Origin: Pisaster brevispinus
Lineage: Eukaryota; Echinodermata; Asteroidea; Forcipulatida; Asteriidae
NCBI GenBank assembly: GCA_023634235.1
Contig: JAMKCF010000001.1
Location: 10,302,258-10,366,257 of the forward strand
Length of the DNA: 64,000 nt
Direction: 5' to 3'
Every line of letters starts with the position of its first letter. Within the stretch, counting starts at the first letter, position 1. Shown piece after piece: positions 46,405 to 56,876 of the stretch. The notes under the pieces were generated by a model. That model was not told where the DNA came from and did no database searches. It saw nothing but the letters and a program-made list of their open reading frames with translations. Both the position numbers and the translations under genes were made by a program.

Positions 46405-47414
46405 AGTCTTCCCACCAACGATATTCCACTAATGATCTTTTCCCCACATGCAAAAGTATCAGAAAAGAAACAAAACCTTGTTTGCATGTTATGGTGGCGG
46501 AAGCACCATCGAAACACTAACTAGCCCATCACACCTCCATGGTGACCATGGAGAGGCCAATATGCTGATTACTTCTAACGTTGTAAATAAAAAATAAAAA
46601 ATGACAAGGGAATCCGACAAAGATGTCTTATTAGTGATATTGAATGTTTCTCTTGGGCAGCAAAGCCGAGAGGTACAGTCCGTGGCCAAATCATGGACTG
46701 TGGAATGGAAAACAGCAGGAGGTACATCAATGTGACTAACATTGCTAACATCCACGAAGAGCATAAACCTCCACTTCCCACAGCAATTTCATTGACTTTC
46801 ATGATACACAGACTTATGCTGAACATTTTCCACTAGGTTTCTTCGGATCTCATCTTGCTCAATTTGGGGGTGGTGGGGGAGGTTGGAGGGGGGGGGGAGG
46901 AGAGATTGCATTCAGTATGTCTGGTGGGCACACCACACTAAGAAAGTCAATTTGGGGGCCTCTCTCTCTCGAGGGTTCTCCTGGCCACATGCACACACAA
47001 AAATGTGCCCGGCAGACTTTCCTTTCCTTTGGACAGGCACTTTGGCCATAAACATGACATTTTGTGAGTTTTCCAGACAGGTTAACCCCCAGGGTTCCTG
47101 CTCTAAACCTGGAAAATTATAAAGGTTTCAATTAAAACTTGCTAAAACTACACAGTTTTATAACCTTTACGTTTGGAAACCGTACTTTTAGTGAGTTTGA
47201 ACCTTAAACCTAACCCTTTCCCTACCCCTAACTGTATCACTAATCCTTACCCCCTCATTACAACTGGGGACGTCGCTAAAAAAACCTATGTCCAAACAAT
47301 GGGAGAACAAAGAGAAGTCCTCGGTAAGCGGGATTTACAAACATGTGTGTGTGTGCGTGTGTGTGGTTTTTTTTTTTAAGGGGGTGGGGGGTTAAAACTT
47401 AAAAGCAAACTCAC
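46405..47414. other. spacer, no recognised gene
   Basis: Contains a near-perfect palindrome CTCCATGGTGACCATGGAG near 46539, a G-rich tract near 46866-46900, and a short plus-strand open stretch around 46640-46830 that matches nothing I know. Confidence 0.4.
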
Positions 47415-47664
47415 CATATTCTGATACAGTTCTTGTGAAATGCTCAAGGACAGTTCCAGCAAGGTTATTTGCAGAGGCCTTGAGGAATACTTAAAGTCTT
47501 GTGCCACCATCAATACCACCATGAATAACAATGCGATATCTGAAACAAAACAAAAACAAACAGAAATACATGTATGTACTTAATGTATTTTGTGTATTCG
47601 CGCTGATACTAAACTTCAACTCAATAAGAAAAATGATATACAATGGGTTGTTTTGCACATGAGT

Positions 47665-49520
47665 TCATTTTGATGGAACAACTCAGCCTTAGTATGTTCA
47701 TCTTCATTTCGCTTGGTGGTTATATACAGGCCATCTTCTAACCGCGAGAATGGACTACACTCATGCAGCCTGTTCCTTGATGAATTTCATAACTAATAGA
47801 AATGAAATCGTTTGCTATAAACTGCATACTGCTAGCTGGAGACTTCAACGTCTATGTTGATGTTGCAGGCAGCAGGGAAGCTGCTGCGTTCCTTAATATC
47901 CTCAATTTTTATTGTTTACAGCAGCACATTCTCATTTCCCTCCTTATTCAGGCTATCATACACTTGATCTCTACCACTTCATCAAAACCTACCATCTGAC
48001 CATGTAAGAGATGAAGTAAGTCATCATTGGTTGTCTTGCACCAAGCAGCAAGCGTATTATCTCTTGCAGAAATTGTGGCATCAACATTGACAATTTCAAA
48101 GATGATCTCAGATTATCACCACTATTCCTGTCAACTGAGGCCGATCCTGACTGCTTTGTCTCGCTCTTCAATAGCATGCTCACCAGTATCCTCAATGACA
48201 ATGCAACAGTGGTAGCCTACATCTGACTGTTATTCTTCTGAAACAAGCACCACAGTACACTGATAACCTGAGTGCAGCCAAACAAGTGCATCACACGTGT
48301 GCAAGGAATCCGGTCTCACAGTGGACAAATAATCATGTAGGGAAAAATGCATCCAATACACACATCTCTTAAACGCTTTAGCCAATCTGATAATTGAAGT
48401 AAATCAACTTGATCTCTTCAACCATAAAGCTTTCTGCTCAGAAGGTGACAAAAGCCTTAGCTAGGCCATGCACTTCTGCTGTGAGATCCAATGGCAAAGC
48501 GCTATGCAAATGAGCATTCATCCATTCGTTATATGGGTATTAGTTCTCAATACCTCAGACACGCTTGCAGATCTGGCAACGTTTAACGATCAATTGGTAA
48601 ATTCAAATGGTGTTATTTTGCGCCGAGGAAATGATACATTGTGGGTTGTTTTGCCCATACTCAACGTGTGTTAGCACTGTATACTCAGTGCTTTTGAGTT
48701 TCTGTGGCGGCCACCGAGCATGTCGATGACGAGTGGTCAATTCGAATCCCTGTGTAGCGGCGGGTTACCGCGATTAATGCAAATTATGTTACTTTGCGCC
48801 GAGGAAATGATATGGGTTGTTTTGCCCGTACTCGACGTGTGTTAGCACTGTATACTTGGTGCTTTTGAGTTTGTGTTGAAAAAAAAGTAGAGGTAGACAT
48901 GTGTAGATTGCGGTGTGTGCATGCGCTAATAAATCTGAAGCATTTACCGACTTGGCACGTAGTCTAATAAGTCGCCAGGCGAGTACAGTTCACCCTATAC
49001 AGTGCCCCATCTCCAGGATGTCATAGCTGCTCATTAGGCTCAATGTGCTGTGTATGCTGACAATGTCCAGGTTATACCTCATGTTTGGACCCAAGGACCA
49101 TGATCTCGCAATCAAAAGAATAGAGGCATGTGTTGACGGCATCAAATCACGCTGTGTAGCCAATAAATAGGCCCTAAACGGAAGCAAGACCTAGTTTATG
49201 CATTCACAAGATCACTAGTGCCTCTTGCTCACTGGTCATTATGATTGGCCAGTCAGTAATTCATCCAGCTAACCAAGCTCGAAACCTTGGTGTTACCATG
49301 GACTCTGCATATGACAACTCATGTGAACTCTGTCTGCAAATCTGCACTGACTGGTATCCAAAAAAAAAGGTCAGATTCGGAAATACCTTGACCAGCGCAC
49401 CACCGTTAGACTTGTGCATGCATTTGTAACATCACGACTAGATGCATGAAATGCAATGCTGTAGGGCCTTTGGCCTATCACATTGTCAGATTGCCAAGTT
49501 AAATCTTGTACAGATTTTTG
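47665..49520 (+). mobile_element. decayed non-LTR retrotransposon (LINE)
   Basis: Plus-strand relics in several frames. Endonuclease region: RLVVIYRPSSN near 47713, then ILLAGDFNVYVDVAGSREAAAFLNIL (47802 onward) with the GDFN motif. Linker: FVSLFNSMLTSILNDNATV near 48150. RT C-terminal part: DHDLAIKRIEACVDGIKS near 49098 and IHPANQARNLGVTMDSAY at 49260. The order and motifs fit the Jockey/CR1/L2 group. The catalytic YADD core is not readable. Heavily degenerate, and interrupted around 48610-48880 by a duplicated segment. It sits in the intron of the IS3EU-like gene. Confidence 0.7.
48617..48872. repeat. direct repeat pair within the LINE relic
   Basis: About 80-85 bp beginning TTTGCGCCGAGGAAATGATA and ending GTGCTTTTGAGTTT occurs at 48617-48701 and again at 48793-48872, separated by 91 bp. 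The separator includes a GTAGCGGCGGGTTACCGCG hairpin-like sequence. No coding content. Confidence 0.7.
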
Positions 49521-50054
49521 TATTTTCATCATAGCCTATCTTGTTTCTAATAATTTATTGATAATTTTGTACCGTTTTGTGATTGTTCTTACACGAGTAC
49601 GTGTAGGTGCACTGGAGCATGTATGGATTGGGCAAAAGGCTATAGTGTACCTTTTTTATTGTACATGTAGTGTATAGTTTATCACTTTGGGGGGGGAATC
49701 TTTTTTTTTCTCCTTCTTTTTTCAGTATTTATCCAGGATTAGCAGTGTTCTCCTTCAGGGCCCACAGATGTGTGGACTAAAAAACCAGGAAGAAAATTTC
49801 AATTTTAGAAGTGGAAGAGAAACCCCACAGACTTATTCTGCGGAAAACCGACGGAAATACATGTAGGTATAGGGACTAAAAACCCAATTCACATAGTTCC
49901 CAAGGCGGGATTTGAACCGGATACAACGAAGATGAAAGGTGAGGAAAGTACAGATGCCAAATTCGTGTTTCTTTTAAAGTGTCCAAGAATGTAAAGTATG
50001 TTATTGTGGAACTGTTCCATCAAATTCTATTTCAGACAAATTCCTAAAATTTAC
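49521..50054. other. intronic spacer with a possible tRNA-related repeat
   Basis: Around 49760-49930 the sequence ends in GGCGGGATTTGAACCGG, whose complement contains a box B-like GGTTCAAATCC. This may be a diverged tRNA-derived repeat on the minus strand, but no matching box A was established. Confidence 0.35.
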
Positions 50055-50346
50055 CTGATCAGCTTGTGGTTTCCGTCAATATGCCACAGAGAGTTTGGTC
50101 CGGCAACGGCATAAACACTTCTCTCAAGCTTGGGATGAAGTGCTCGAAGAGCAACGCCGACCGGATCGACCCTCTCCATAGCAGCACGTACCCTTCTCCT
50201 CTGGACACTCAGACCTTGGGCACTGAGTCGAGCCCTGGCACCCTCAGCTCCAACGTTGTGGTTGAGTCCGATGAGTTCTTGGAGAATGGTATCAAGACCC
50301 TCATCTGTCAAATCCACATACGATCGCAGTTTGATATCAAACTCAC

Positions 50347-52350
50347 TGGATAATTGAAAGAATTACAGAAAAATAATTAATAATCAAATTTGAATGCAGT
50401 CAAAAAAGATTATCATAAAATATAAACTTGTACATGTGTAACTGTAAGTGACACACAATGTTTCTCGGACTGAAGAAGACTCAATTTATATTTTTAGCAT
50501 AGGCCCAGACTTTCGAGTATAGATCCAGACTCAAGTCAGGAATCATGTCCAGAGCTTTAGATAAGGGCAATAAATTTCCGCGATAGAGGGAAAAGGAACG
50601 GTATTCACAGAATCTGACTCTTGAAATAGAATCTGGTATTCAAAACAGAATTTAGTAATTTCCTCAATGATTTTTTTTTTAAAAGAAGATGTTTTACACC
50701 ATTTGTTTGGCAACACATTCTACAAGCCCATGAATCAGCAATATTTGTTTTATTTCAATTATTTTATCAAAAGTATGGTAACAATACTAAAAAAAAGAAA
50801 TCAATGATCGGAAGTTACATATTCACTGCCTTAGCCTAACCCTGCTACATCCAACAATAAGGAAGGGCTGTTGGATTTTGTTATATTTAGCAGCAAACAA
50901 AGAATCTTTTGTTCTAGCTGTTGGATCTTGTTATATTGAGCAGGGTGCCTAAAGGGGGTTAGGGGCAACAAATTTAGGTAAACCTTCAAAATTTCCTTGC
51001 CTTGTGGGAAAACGTTTGGTCGGTTATTTACTTTCTTAAATTGTCTGCCATAGTAAAAGGCTGTTGCATGACCATATTAAACACAGATTTTTGACAAATT
51101 TAAATGTCTTACTTTCACTGAATAGCATTAAACAGAATTTGTGTGATCTAAAAGAACATTTTGGGTTTTTGAAAATTAAATTTGTACTTTTATGAAACAG
51201 AAAATCATTGGTACGTCTCAGGAGAGACAATCAAATTTAAAAAGAAATGTTGAAATGGTGTTGAAAATATTGTTGAGTGTTTAATAAAAACAGCTATAAA
51301 AAGTCAATACCTCAGATGCTAAGTAGTTATAAGCCATCGTGAGTAATGTTCTGAGGTACAGTAGGGCAATTCCATGAATGTCAAGGAGTGACATGACTAA
51401 ACATTTGTAATTCTCATCTGGATGTTCTTTACACAAGCAAATTGTTTCTGAATTTTCTTGACAATATTTTCACGGTATTATTAGACCAAACCTAACTGTT
51501 AGTTTGGTATCATTAGGCTTTAACAACTTTTCTGTAATTACAAAATTAATGTTCCGATAAGTCTTTTAACATTTTTCTGCCAACAAGAAGATGGAATGAA
51601 AACTCAGCTCTTCAAAATTAACTAGATTTCTCTTAAAGGTGCACACTGGCTTGTTGGATGATTTTTGGGCATGAAAAAGCACACAGGCACGACTATAAAT
51701 AGCTATTTCAAAGTAGATTATAATAGACAGATCAATTAAGCCTCGAACACTGCGTACGTGATGATCGCGCACGCCACTGGTACGCGCACAAATGTCAGAG
51801 TTTTGTTGGACCCTAAAACATGTCTGATTGGTCAATACGTCAAGGGGCGGGGCTTAATGGATCGGTCTATTGTCCAAGTAGCAACTCTTTAAATTGTGCC
51901 GTTTCCGTGTCATCTTCGAAAAACCACTGTCACGTGACTTGCACGTGAGTTTTTGGCACCGAATATCGGTGCAAAAACCCCATGTGATCAATATGCTAGT
52001 TTTACTTCCAGCCATTGGAACTTTTCAATAACTGAAATTACTAAACCAAAATTCTACTTAGATTTTTTTCAAATTCATATATCCTCTCCATGTATAGCTG
52101 GTTTTAATTGTTGATTATAATTACATAAATCAACATTTAGTACAAAATTGTCACCCTTTCCCAAAAGACCGGGTGCAGGACCAATTTTTCACGCAACAGT
52201 CCACTGCCCTGGTCCACCGCGTGTGTTCGTGACATAGTCGCTACCGGATGCCCTGGCCCTGTGCCAGCGAGCGCAGCGAGAACTCACACGTACATCTTTC
52301 GATACAGTGTCCAGACGACCTGTGATGGTTGGTGGTGCATTGGTGTTGCA
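50347..52350. other. non-coding stretch
   Basis: AT-rich up to about 51900, then more GC-rich from 52190. No supported gene. It contains the left boundary of the virus-like element, which I could not place: no long terminal inverted repeat is identifiable because the right end is outside the window. Confidence 0.4.
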
Positions 52351-52355
52351 TGCCG

Positions 52356-52363
52356 TATAAATA
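52356..52363 (+). promoter_or_regulatory. TATA box
   Basis: TATAAATA in a GC-rich context, on the same strand as the downstream virus-like genes. No long ORF follows directly, so the transcript it would start is unclear. Confidence 0.35.
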
Positions 52364-52539
52364 CAGGTTATAGTGCAAGTGGAATACACTAGTAGTATAG
52401 ATGGAGTCACACACACCTAATTTTGGGTAGTGCAGGGTAGTTTGCACTACTCAAAAACGAACTTTGCACACCCAAAAAACAAAATGGCGTGCGGTATGGG
52501 GGTGTGTATTTACACACCAGGAAAAGTGGTGCAAAGGTG

Positions 52540-52880
52540 AACTAGTCGGCCCACAGTCGTTTTAGGGTTCAGGCCCGAAGGGGTTGAAGGCGAGTCACGA
52601 AGTGGGGAGTCGTGCGGCCCACGGCAGTGTCTTGAGGCCCGAAGGGCCGAGACGTGGGGGTTAACATGATGCACGACATCATGTTGAGCGGTGTCTGAAA
52701 GACACCGCAAGAAGGTATGTCTCACGACAGTGTAACTGAGGGCAAACCGTTATTGTTTGCCCTCAGTTGGCGGTGCGGAAGTGATCACGGAGCGCCGCAG
52801 CATAAAACCACGCAGCACAAACGAGTCGCGTACGGCTCGTTTGTATTTTCACAAAGTGAAAACAAAGCGGTGTCTTCCAA
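52540..52880. repeat. cluster of perfect hairpins
   Basis: Five or more perfect inverted repeats stand one after another: AACATGATG arms at 52663-52685 (loop 5), GCGGTGTCT arms at 52688-52708 (loop GAA), AACTGAGGGCAAAC arms at 52734-52768 (14-bp stem, loop 7), ACAAACGAG arms at 52817-52844, TTTTCAC arms at 52846-52862 (loop AAA), plus GGCCC-GAA-GGGCC near 52636. The spacing is only a few to tens of bases. An open frame (52717-52968) runs through them but shows no domain. Confidence 0.75.
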
Positions 52881-53073
52881 GACGTGTGATAAACCGTTGA
52901 GGAAGAAGAAAAGGTCCGAGTACTGTTATAGAGTTATTTGTAATCTTAGAGATCACGGGTGTCATTGAACGTGCTTTAATACTTAGTGTCATTTATTTAC
53001 ACTGTTATCGCTATCTGGTGTGGTCAAGGTCCAAGAGATTAACTGCATTGGTGTGCGACTTGTTTTTGCCCCG

Positions 53074-53223
53074 GCCTTGTTTGTTGAATGGCTTATCTCT
53101 GATCGACCTGTGTACCAATCGAGGCCCTTGAACTTGCAAGGGCCGATGTCCTTGTTTGTTGCATGGCTTATCTCTGATCGACCTGTGTACCAATCCAGGC
53201 CCTTGAACTTGCAAGGGCCGATG
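53074..53223. repeat. 75-bp tandem duplication with internal hairpin
   Basis: Two copies, period 75 bp, containing ATGGCTTATCTCTGATCGAC. Each carries the inverted repeat GCCCTTG-aactt(g)-CAAGGGC. They lie just upstream of the duplicated promoter unit. Confidence 0.8.
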
Positions 53224-53225
53224 TT

Positions 53226-53546
53226 AATCATGACCGAAGATTGCAGAGCTGGAACAATGTTAAACCACTCGAACAACTCATCACCCCCCCCCCTCTTGAC
53301 CGCGGTCCAACACGTATCGACTTGTAACAGAGGTCAGCAACTAATCACCATCAAGTTATATAAAAGCGGTGTTGATCAGACGACTAATCATGACCGAAGA
53401 TTGCAGAGCTGGAACAATGTTAAACCACTCGAACAACTCATCACCCCCCCCCCCTCTTGACCGCGGTCCAACACGTATCGACTAGTTACAGAGGTCAGCA
53501 ACTAATCACCATCAAGTTATATAAAAGCGGTGTTGATCAGACGACC
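53226..53546 (+). promoter_or_regulatory. duplicated 160-bp TATA promoter unit
   Basis: Two nearly identical units (period 160-161 bp), each with a C-run, the palindrome CCGCGG, and a TATATAAAAG box at 53357-53366 and 53518-53527. The second box is 84 bp before the first ATG of the PolB gene, placing the start site near 53550. A C-run length difference explains the one-base period change. Confidence 0.7.
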
Positions 53547-53610
53547 GCTCACACATCATCAGCCCGGTCTACATTTGAAGCTCTCCGCATTGGCTTGGGA
53601 ATCGCACATC

Positions 53611-56600
53611 ATGTCACAGAACAACTTTGAATGGGATCCTGAACCTACTCCCTCTCAAATGGAGAGCATAGAACGAATGGAAATCGATGCGTCGCTACCA
53701 AATGTTAAATGGAGCCCTGCAGAGTATACGGCGAGTCAAGTTCAGGCGCTAGCTGAAACAGAAACAGCGGCGATCCAAGAGGTGAGTCAAAGAATTTAAC
53801 AAATTAAATTAAACAAATAAGCCAAGTGAAAACTCGTTCCCGTAGAATCATCTGTTATCACATCCGTTATAGTTTAGAATCCTTAGTGGTATTATTATTT
53901 GTTTGTCACAGTGTCAACGGCAACAGGAGGCTCTCGCCGGACCCGACCGGTCGTCCTGGTCAGATAGTTCTTTGGATGCACTCGAACTATGCGAAATGGT
54001 TACGTCCCCACAACCCGGTTGTTCGTATTGGCCTGATAGCATCCAAGAAACCCCACCTCCAATGGCGAGTACATCGTCTGAAATTACCAGCGACAACGAC
54101 TTCATCGCCGAGAGACCGTTTGACCGGGTAAGAACAACTTCTTTACCACTAACCCATTACAGAACACAACAAGTGTGAGTGTGTGTATCGAATGCGTTTT
54201 GTATAGATTGCTTTTGTTTGTTTTTTATTTTACTTTCTTTATTTTCTTTTCAAATGTATATTATTACAGCCCCAGAAAGGAAAGGGTGCGATTTCACTGG
54301 ATCGGAAAAGACCAGCCTTTGTTCGACCCAAGAGAAAAAGAACACCGGATGAGGAACCGCTGATCGTGGGTGAGAAGCCAAAGCCGGATAGTACTAGGTC
54401 GTATTATGGTAAAACTAAAAATTCAAACAGCCTTAAGAATACTAGATTTACTTGTGATACCTGTGGAAAATCCTATGCCCGAAAGTATACTCTTAAACGT
54501 CACAAAGAAGTTCATTCGGGGTTTAAGGGAGAGTGTCCCACATTTGGAAAATCCTTTATTAATTCAGTCGGTTTAAAACGACATATTAAGAGACATGACC
54601 CTCCCCCACCTAAGAAAAAACCACAACCAGCGCCGCCTAAAAGCGCCAGTCTATCCCCCGAAGATTCAATCGTGTTTCCGATTCCCCCAAATGATGACAA
54701 TAGGGATAATGAGATATTATCTCTTTATCGTTTAAACTGGGGCAGTATTAGGACTAATTACCTGCAAGGCCGACAGACCCAAGATGTTTACAATTTGCGA
54801 TTGGGACCTTCTTCTCTGCCGATAGGGTCTATCGGCAGCGATGCCGGAGTAGACTTAACTAATGGCGTGTCACTGGAAGAGGGGTTAAGGGGTATTTTTC
54901 CTACTTTTTCGTGTAGAGTAAAACTTAACTTGTCTTTTGGGTTTGTTTTACGCAACATCGAGACGGGCGGATTGCGTTATTACCACTCTAGCTTTAACAA
55001 TGCGCTTTTATTAACCCACCCGGTCACTATAGCTTCAGAAGATGATTTTGAAAAATTTCTCCAAAAGATACACGATATGGACGTACTACAACTCGCACTG
55101 CATTCACGCCCAGACACGAAGTGGGTCGTTGCTGATATCAGTAATGTCACCATTTATGCAAATAAAATGCCACCGTTTTACATCGGTGCAGCACCACACC
55201 AATTACCCGATTACATTGCAAACAATGTGGGTTTAAACAATTTAATCAGAAGTCGCAATTCCGGGGCCAGATACAAGGACAATTTTTGTTTATTTAGATG
55301 TCTTGCACTAAAACAAGGGAACTCTGCACTCGCCCTAGAAACGCGCACCAAATACCTCGTCGATAGATACGCCGAAGTAATGGAAAAGCGTCCAACTGAG
55401 GGTGTCTGTTTGGAAGACCTGCATCACTTTGAACGCATATTCAAAGTGAGTGTCAGGGTGTTCAGTCTCGTTCGTGAAGAATCTCTGGCGAACGAGGCCG
55501 GAGAAGGGGAGTACAGAGCAGTAGCCCATCTGGTGAGAAGATCCCTGAGTAAACACAACCAAACAATGGATGTTAACCTGTACGACTCGCACTTTTCGTA
55601 CATAAAAGATATGAATAATTACAGTCAGGTTTTCCCCTGCCCTAAATGTAAACAAGTGTGCAACAGAGCAGCCAACTTAAAAAAACACGTAGCGCGATGC
55701 GACAAGGGGGTCAAACATAATTTTCCGGGTGGGTGCTATCGCCTCCCAGAATCTGTATTCGACGAGTTGGTAGAAGCGGGTATAGAGATAGACGAAGAAA
55801 TGAAGTACTACCCTTATCGCGCCACTTACGATTTTGATAGAGCAGGCTTATGAGGGTATAAAGGGTCTCCAGGCGCAACATGAGTTACTCAGCGTCAGTT
55901 TTACTAGTAACGTTCCCGGTTACGAAACACCCATCTGTTCTGTAACAGACGGCGATTCAGCCAAACTAGTGTCTGACATGTTAGCCTGGTTACACGGGGT
56001 GGGCGATAAAGCGTACTCTATTTTGAAAAAGAAGTTTAAATATGTTTTTGATGAACTGACCATACAAATACAGGAACAAGAAGCCGCACTTTAGCGTGAT
56101 CGGTCTGATCCTTCGACTCAGAAGTCTAAGTCAGAGGACCAGACAACAACCACAACCAGAGCCGAAAAACTCAAAATCAAATTTGACGACTATATCCACG
56201 AGCTTCCCGTTCTGGGGTTCAATTCTGGGAAGTATGACGTCAACGTCATCAAACGGTATCTATACCAACAATTACACGGGAACGATAAGCTATACATCAT
56301 TCGAAAATCGAATGCGTATATGTCGATTCGAACAGATAGATTATTATTTCTCGACATTTCAAATTATTTGGCCCCCGGATGTTCGTACGCCAAGTTTTTG
56401 AAGGCGTACGAATGCTCTCAGACGAAGGGTTTTTTTCCGTACGAGTGGGTTGACGACCTGAACAAGTTAGACCACCCTAAATTGCCCCCTCATGATGCAT
56501 TTTACAGCAACCTCAAGGGTGAAAATATTTCCGAAGCCGAGTACGCGTATTGTCAAAGGGTATGGCGCGAGGAGGGTCACAAGACTTTTAGAGATTTTTT

Positions 56601-56874
56601 GATATGGTATAATAATCTGGACGTGGCACCCTTTCTCGAAGCTGTCGAGAAAATGTTTGTGTTTTACAAACAGAAACGCATAGACATGTTTAAGTCGGCA
56701 ATCTCTGTACCCGGGCTGTCTCTGCAGCATCTTTTTCTAACAAAACCGCGCGATGTATATTTCTCTCTGATAGACTCTCCGAATAAAGACATGTATTATA
56801 AAATAAGGGATAAGATTGTGGGTGGTCCCTCTTATTTTCCACAGGTATCACGAGACTGGTATAACCCGTATTAG
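53611..56874 (+). pseudogene. PolB gene, 5' exons, zinc fingers, OTU-like and exonuclease region
   Basis: The first ATG is at 53611. Exons 53611-53781, 53912-54127 and 54270 onward join in phase 0 across two short introns (130 and 142 bp; GTGAGT/CACAG and GTAAGA/TTACAG). The C2H2 module is CDTCGKSYARKYTLKRH, with a degenerate second finger in which Cys is replaced (CPTFGKSF). After a Pro-rich linker comes an OTU-like region with NFCLFRCLAL and YDSHFSYIKD, then CPKCKQVCNRAANLKKH. The exonuclease part has Exo I at TYDFD, where the frame breaks (about 55840). Next come a stop at 56092-56094, Exo II in GFNSGKYDVN near 56212 and Exo III in WYNNLDVAPF near 56607. A further frame change lies near 56833. 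It belongs to the protein-primed DNA polymerase family DNA_pol_B_2. As it stands it cannot give a full protein. Confidence 0.8.
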
Positions 56875-56876
56875 GG

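Larger units (their letters stand above)
47415..50346 (-). pseudogene. IS3EU-like integrase, two exons
   Basis: Exon 50346-50055 has an AG acceptor and a GTAAAT donor. It encodes SFDIKLRSYVDLTDEGLD, then VQRRRVRAAMERVDPVGV and NSLWHIDGNHKLIR. Exon 47539-47415 also has clear borders (TTTGTTTCAG, GGTGAGT) and encodes YRIVIHGGIDGGTRL, then a stop (TAA, 47491-47493) and VFLKASANN...TVLEHFTRTVSEY. The phases of the two exons match exactly across the splice. The sequence is the helix-turn-helix and start of the rve (DDE integrase) domain of an IS3EU-type transposase, with the first catalytic Asp in WHIDGNHK. The stop makes the copy a pseudogene. The 2.5-kb intron contains LINE debris. The remaining exons were not found. 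Confidence 0.75.

Noticed and set aside
49760..49930. Confirmed SINE
   Set aside because: A box B-like complement is present, but no box A or core sequence could be established.
52717..52968. 83-codon ORF across the hairpin cluster
   Set aside because: The sequence is dominated by inverted repeats and gives no recognisable domain; structure explains it better.
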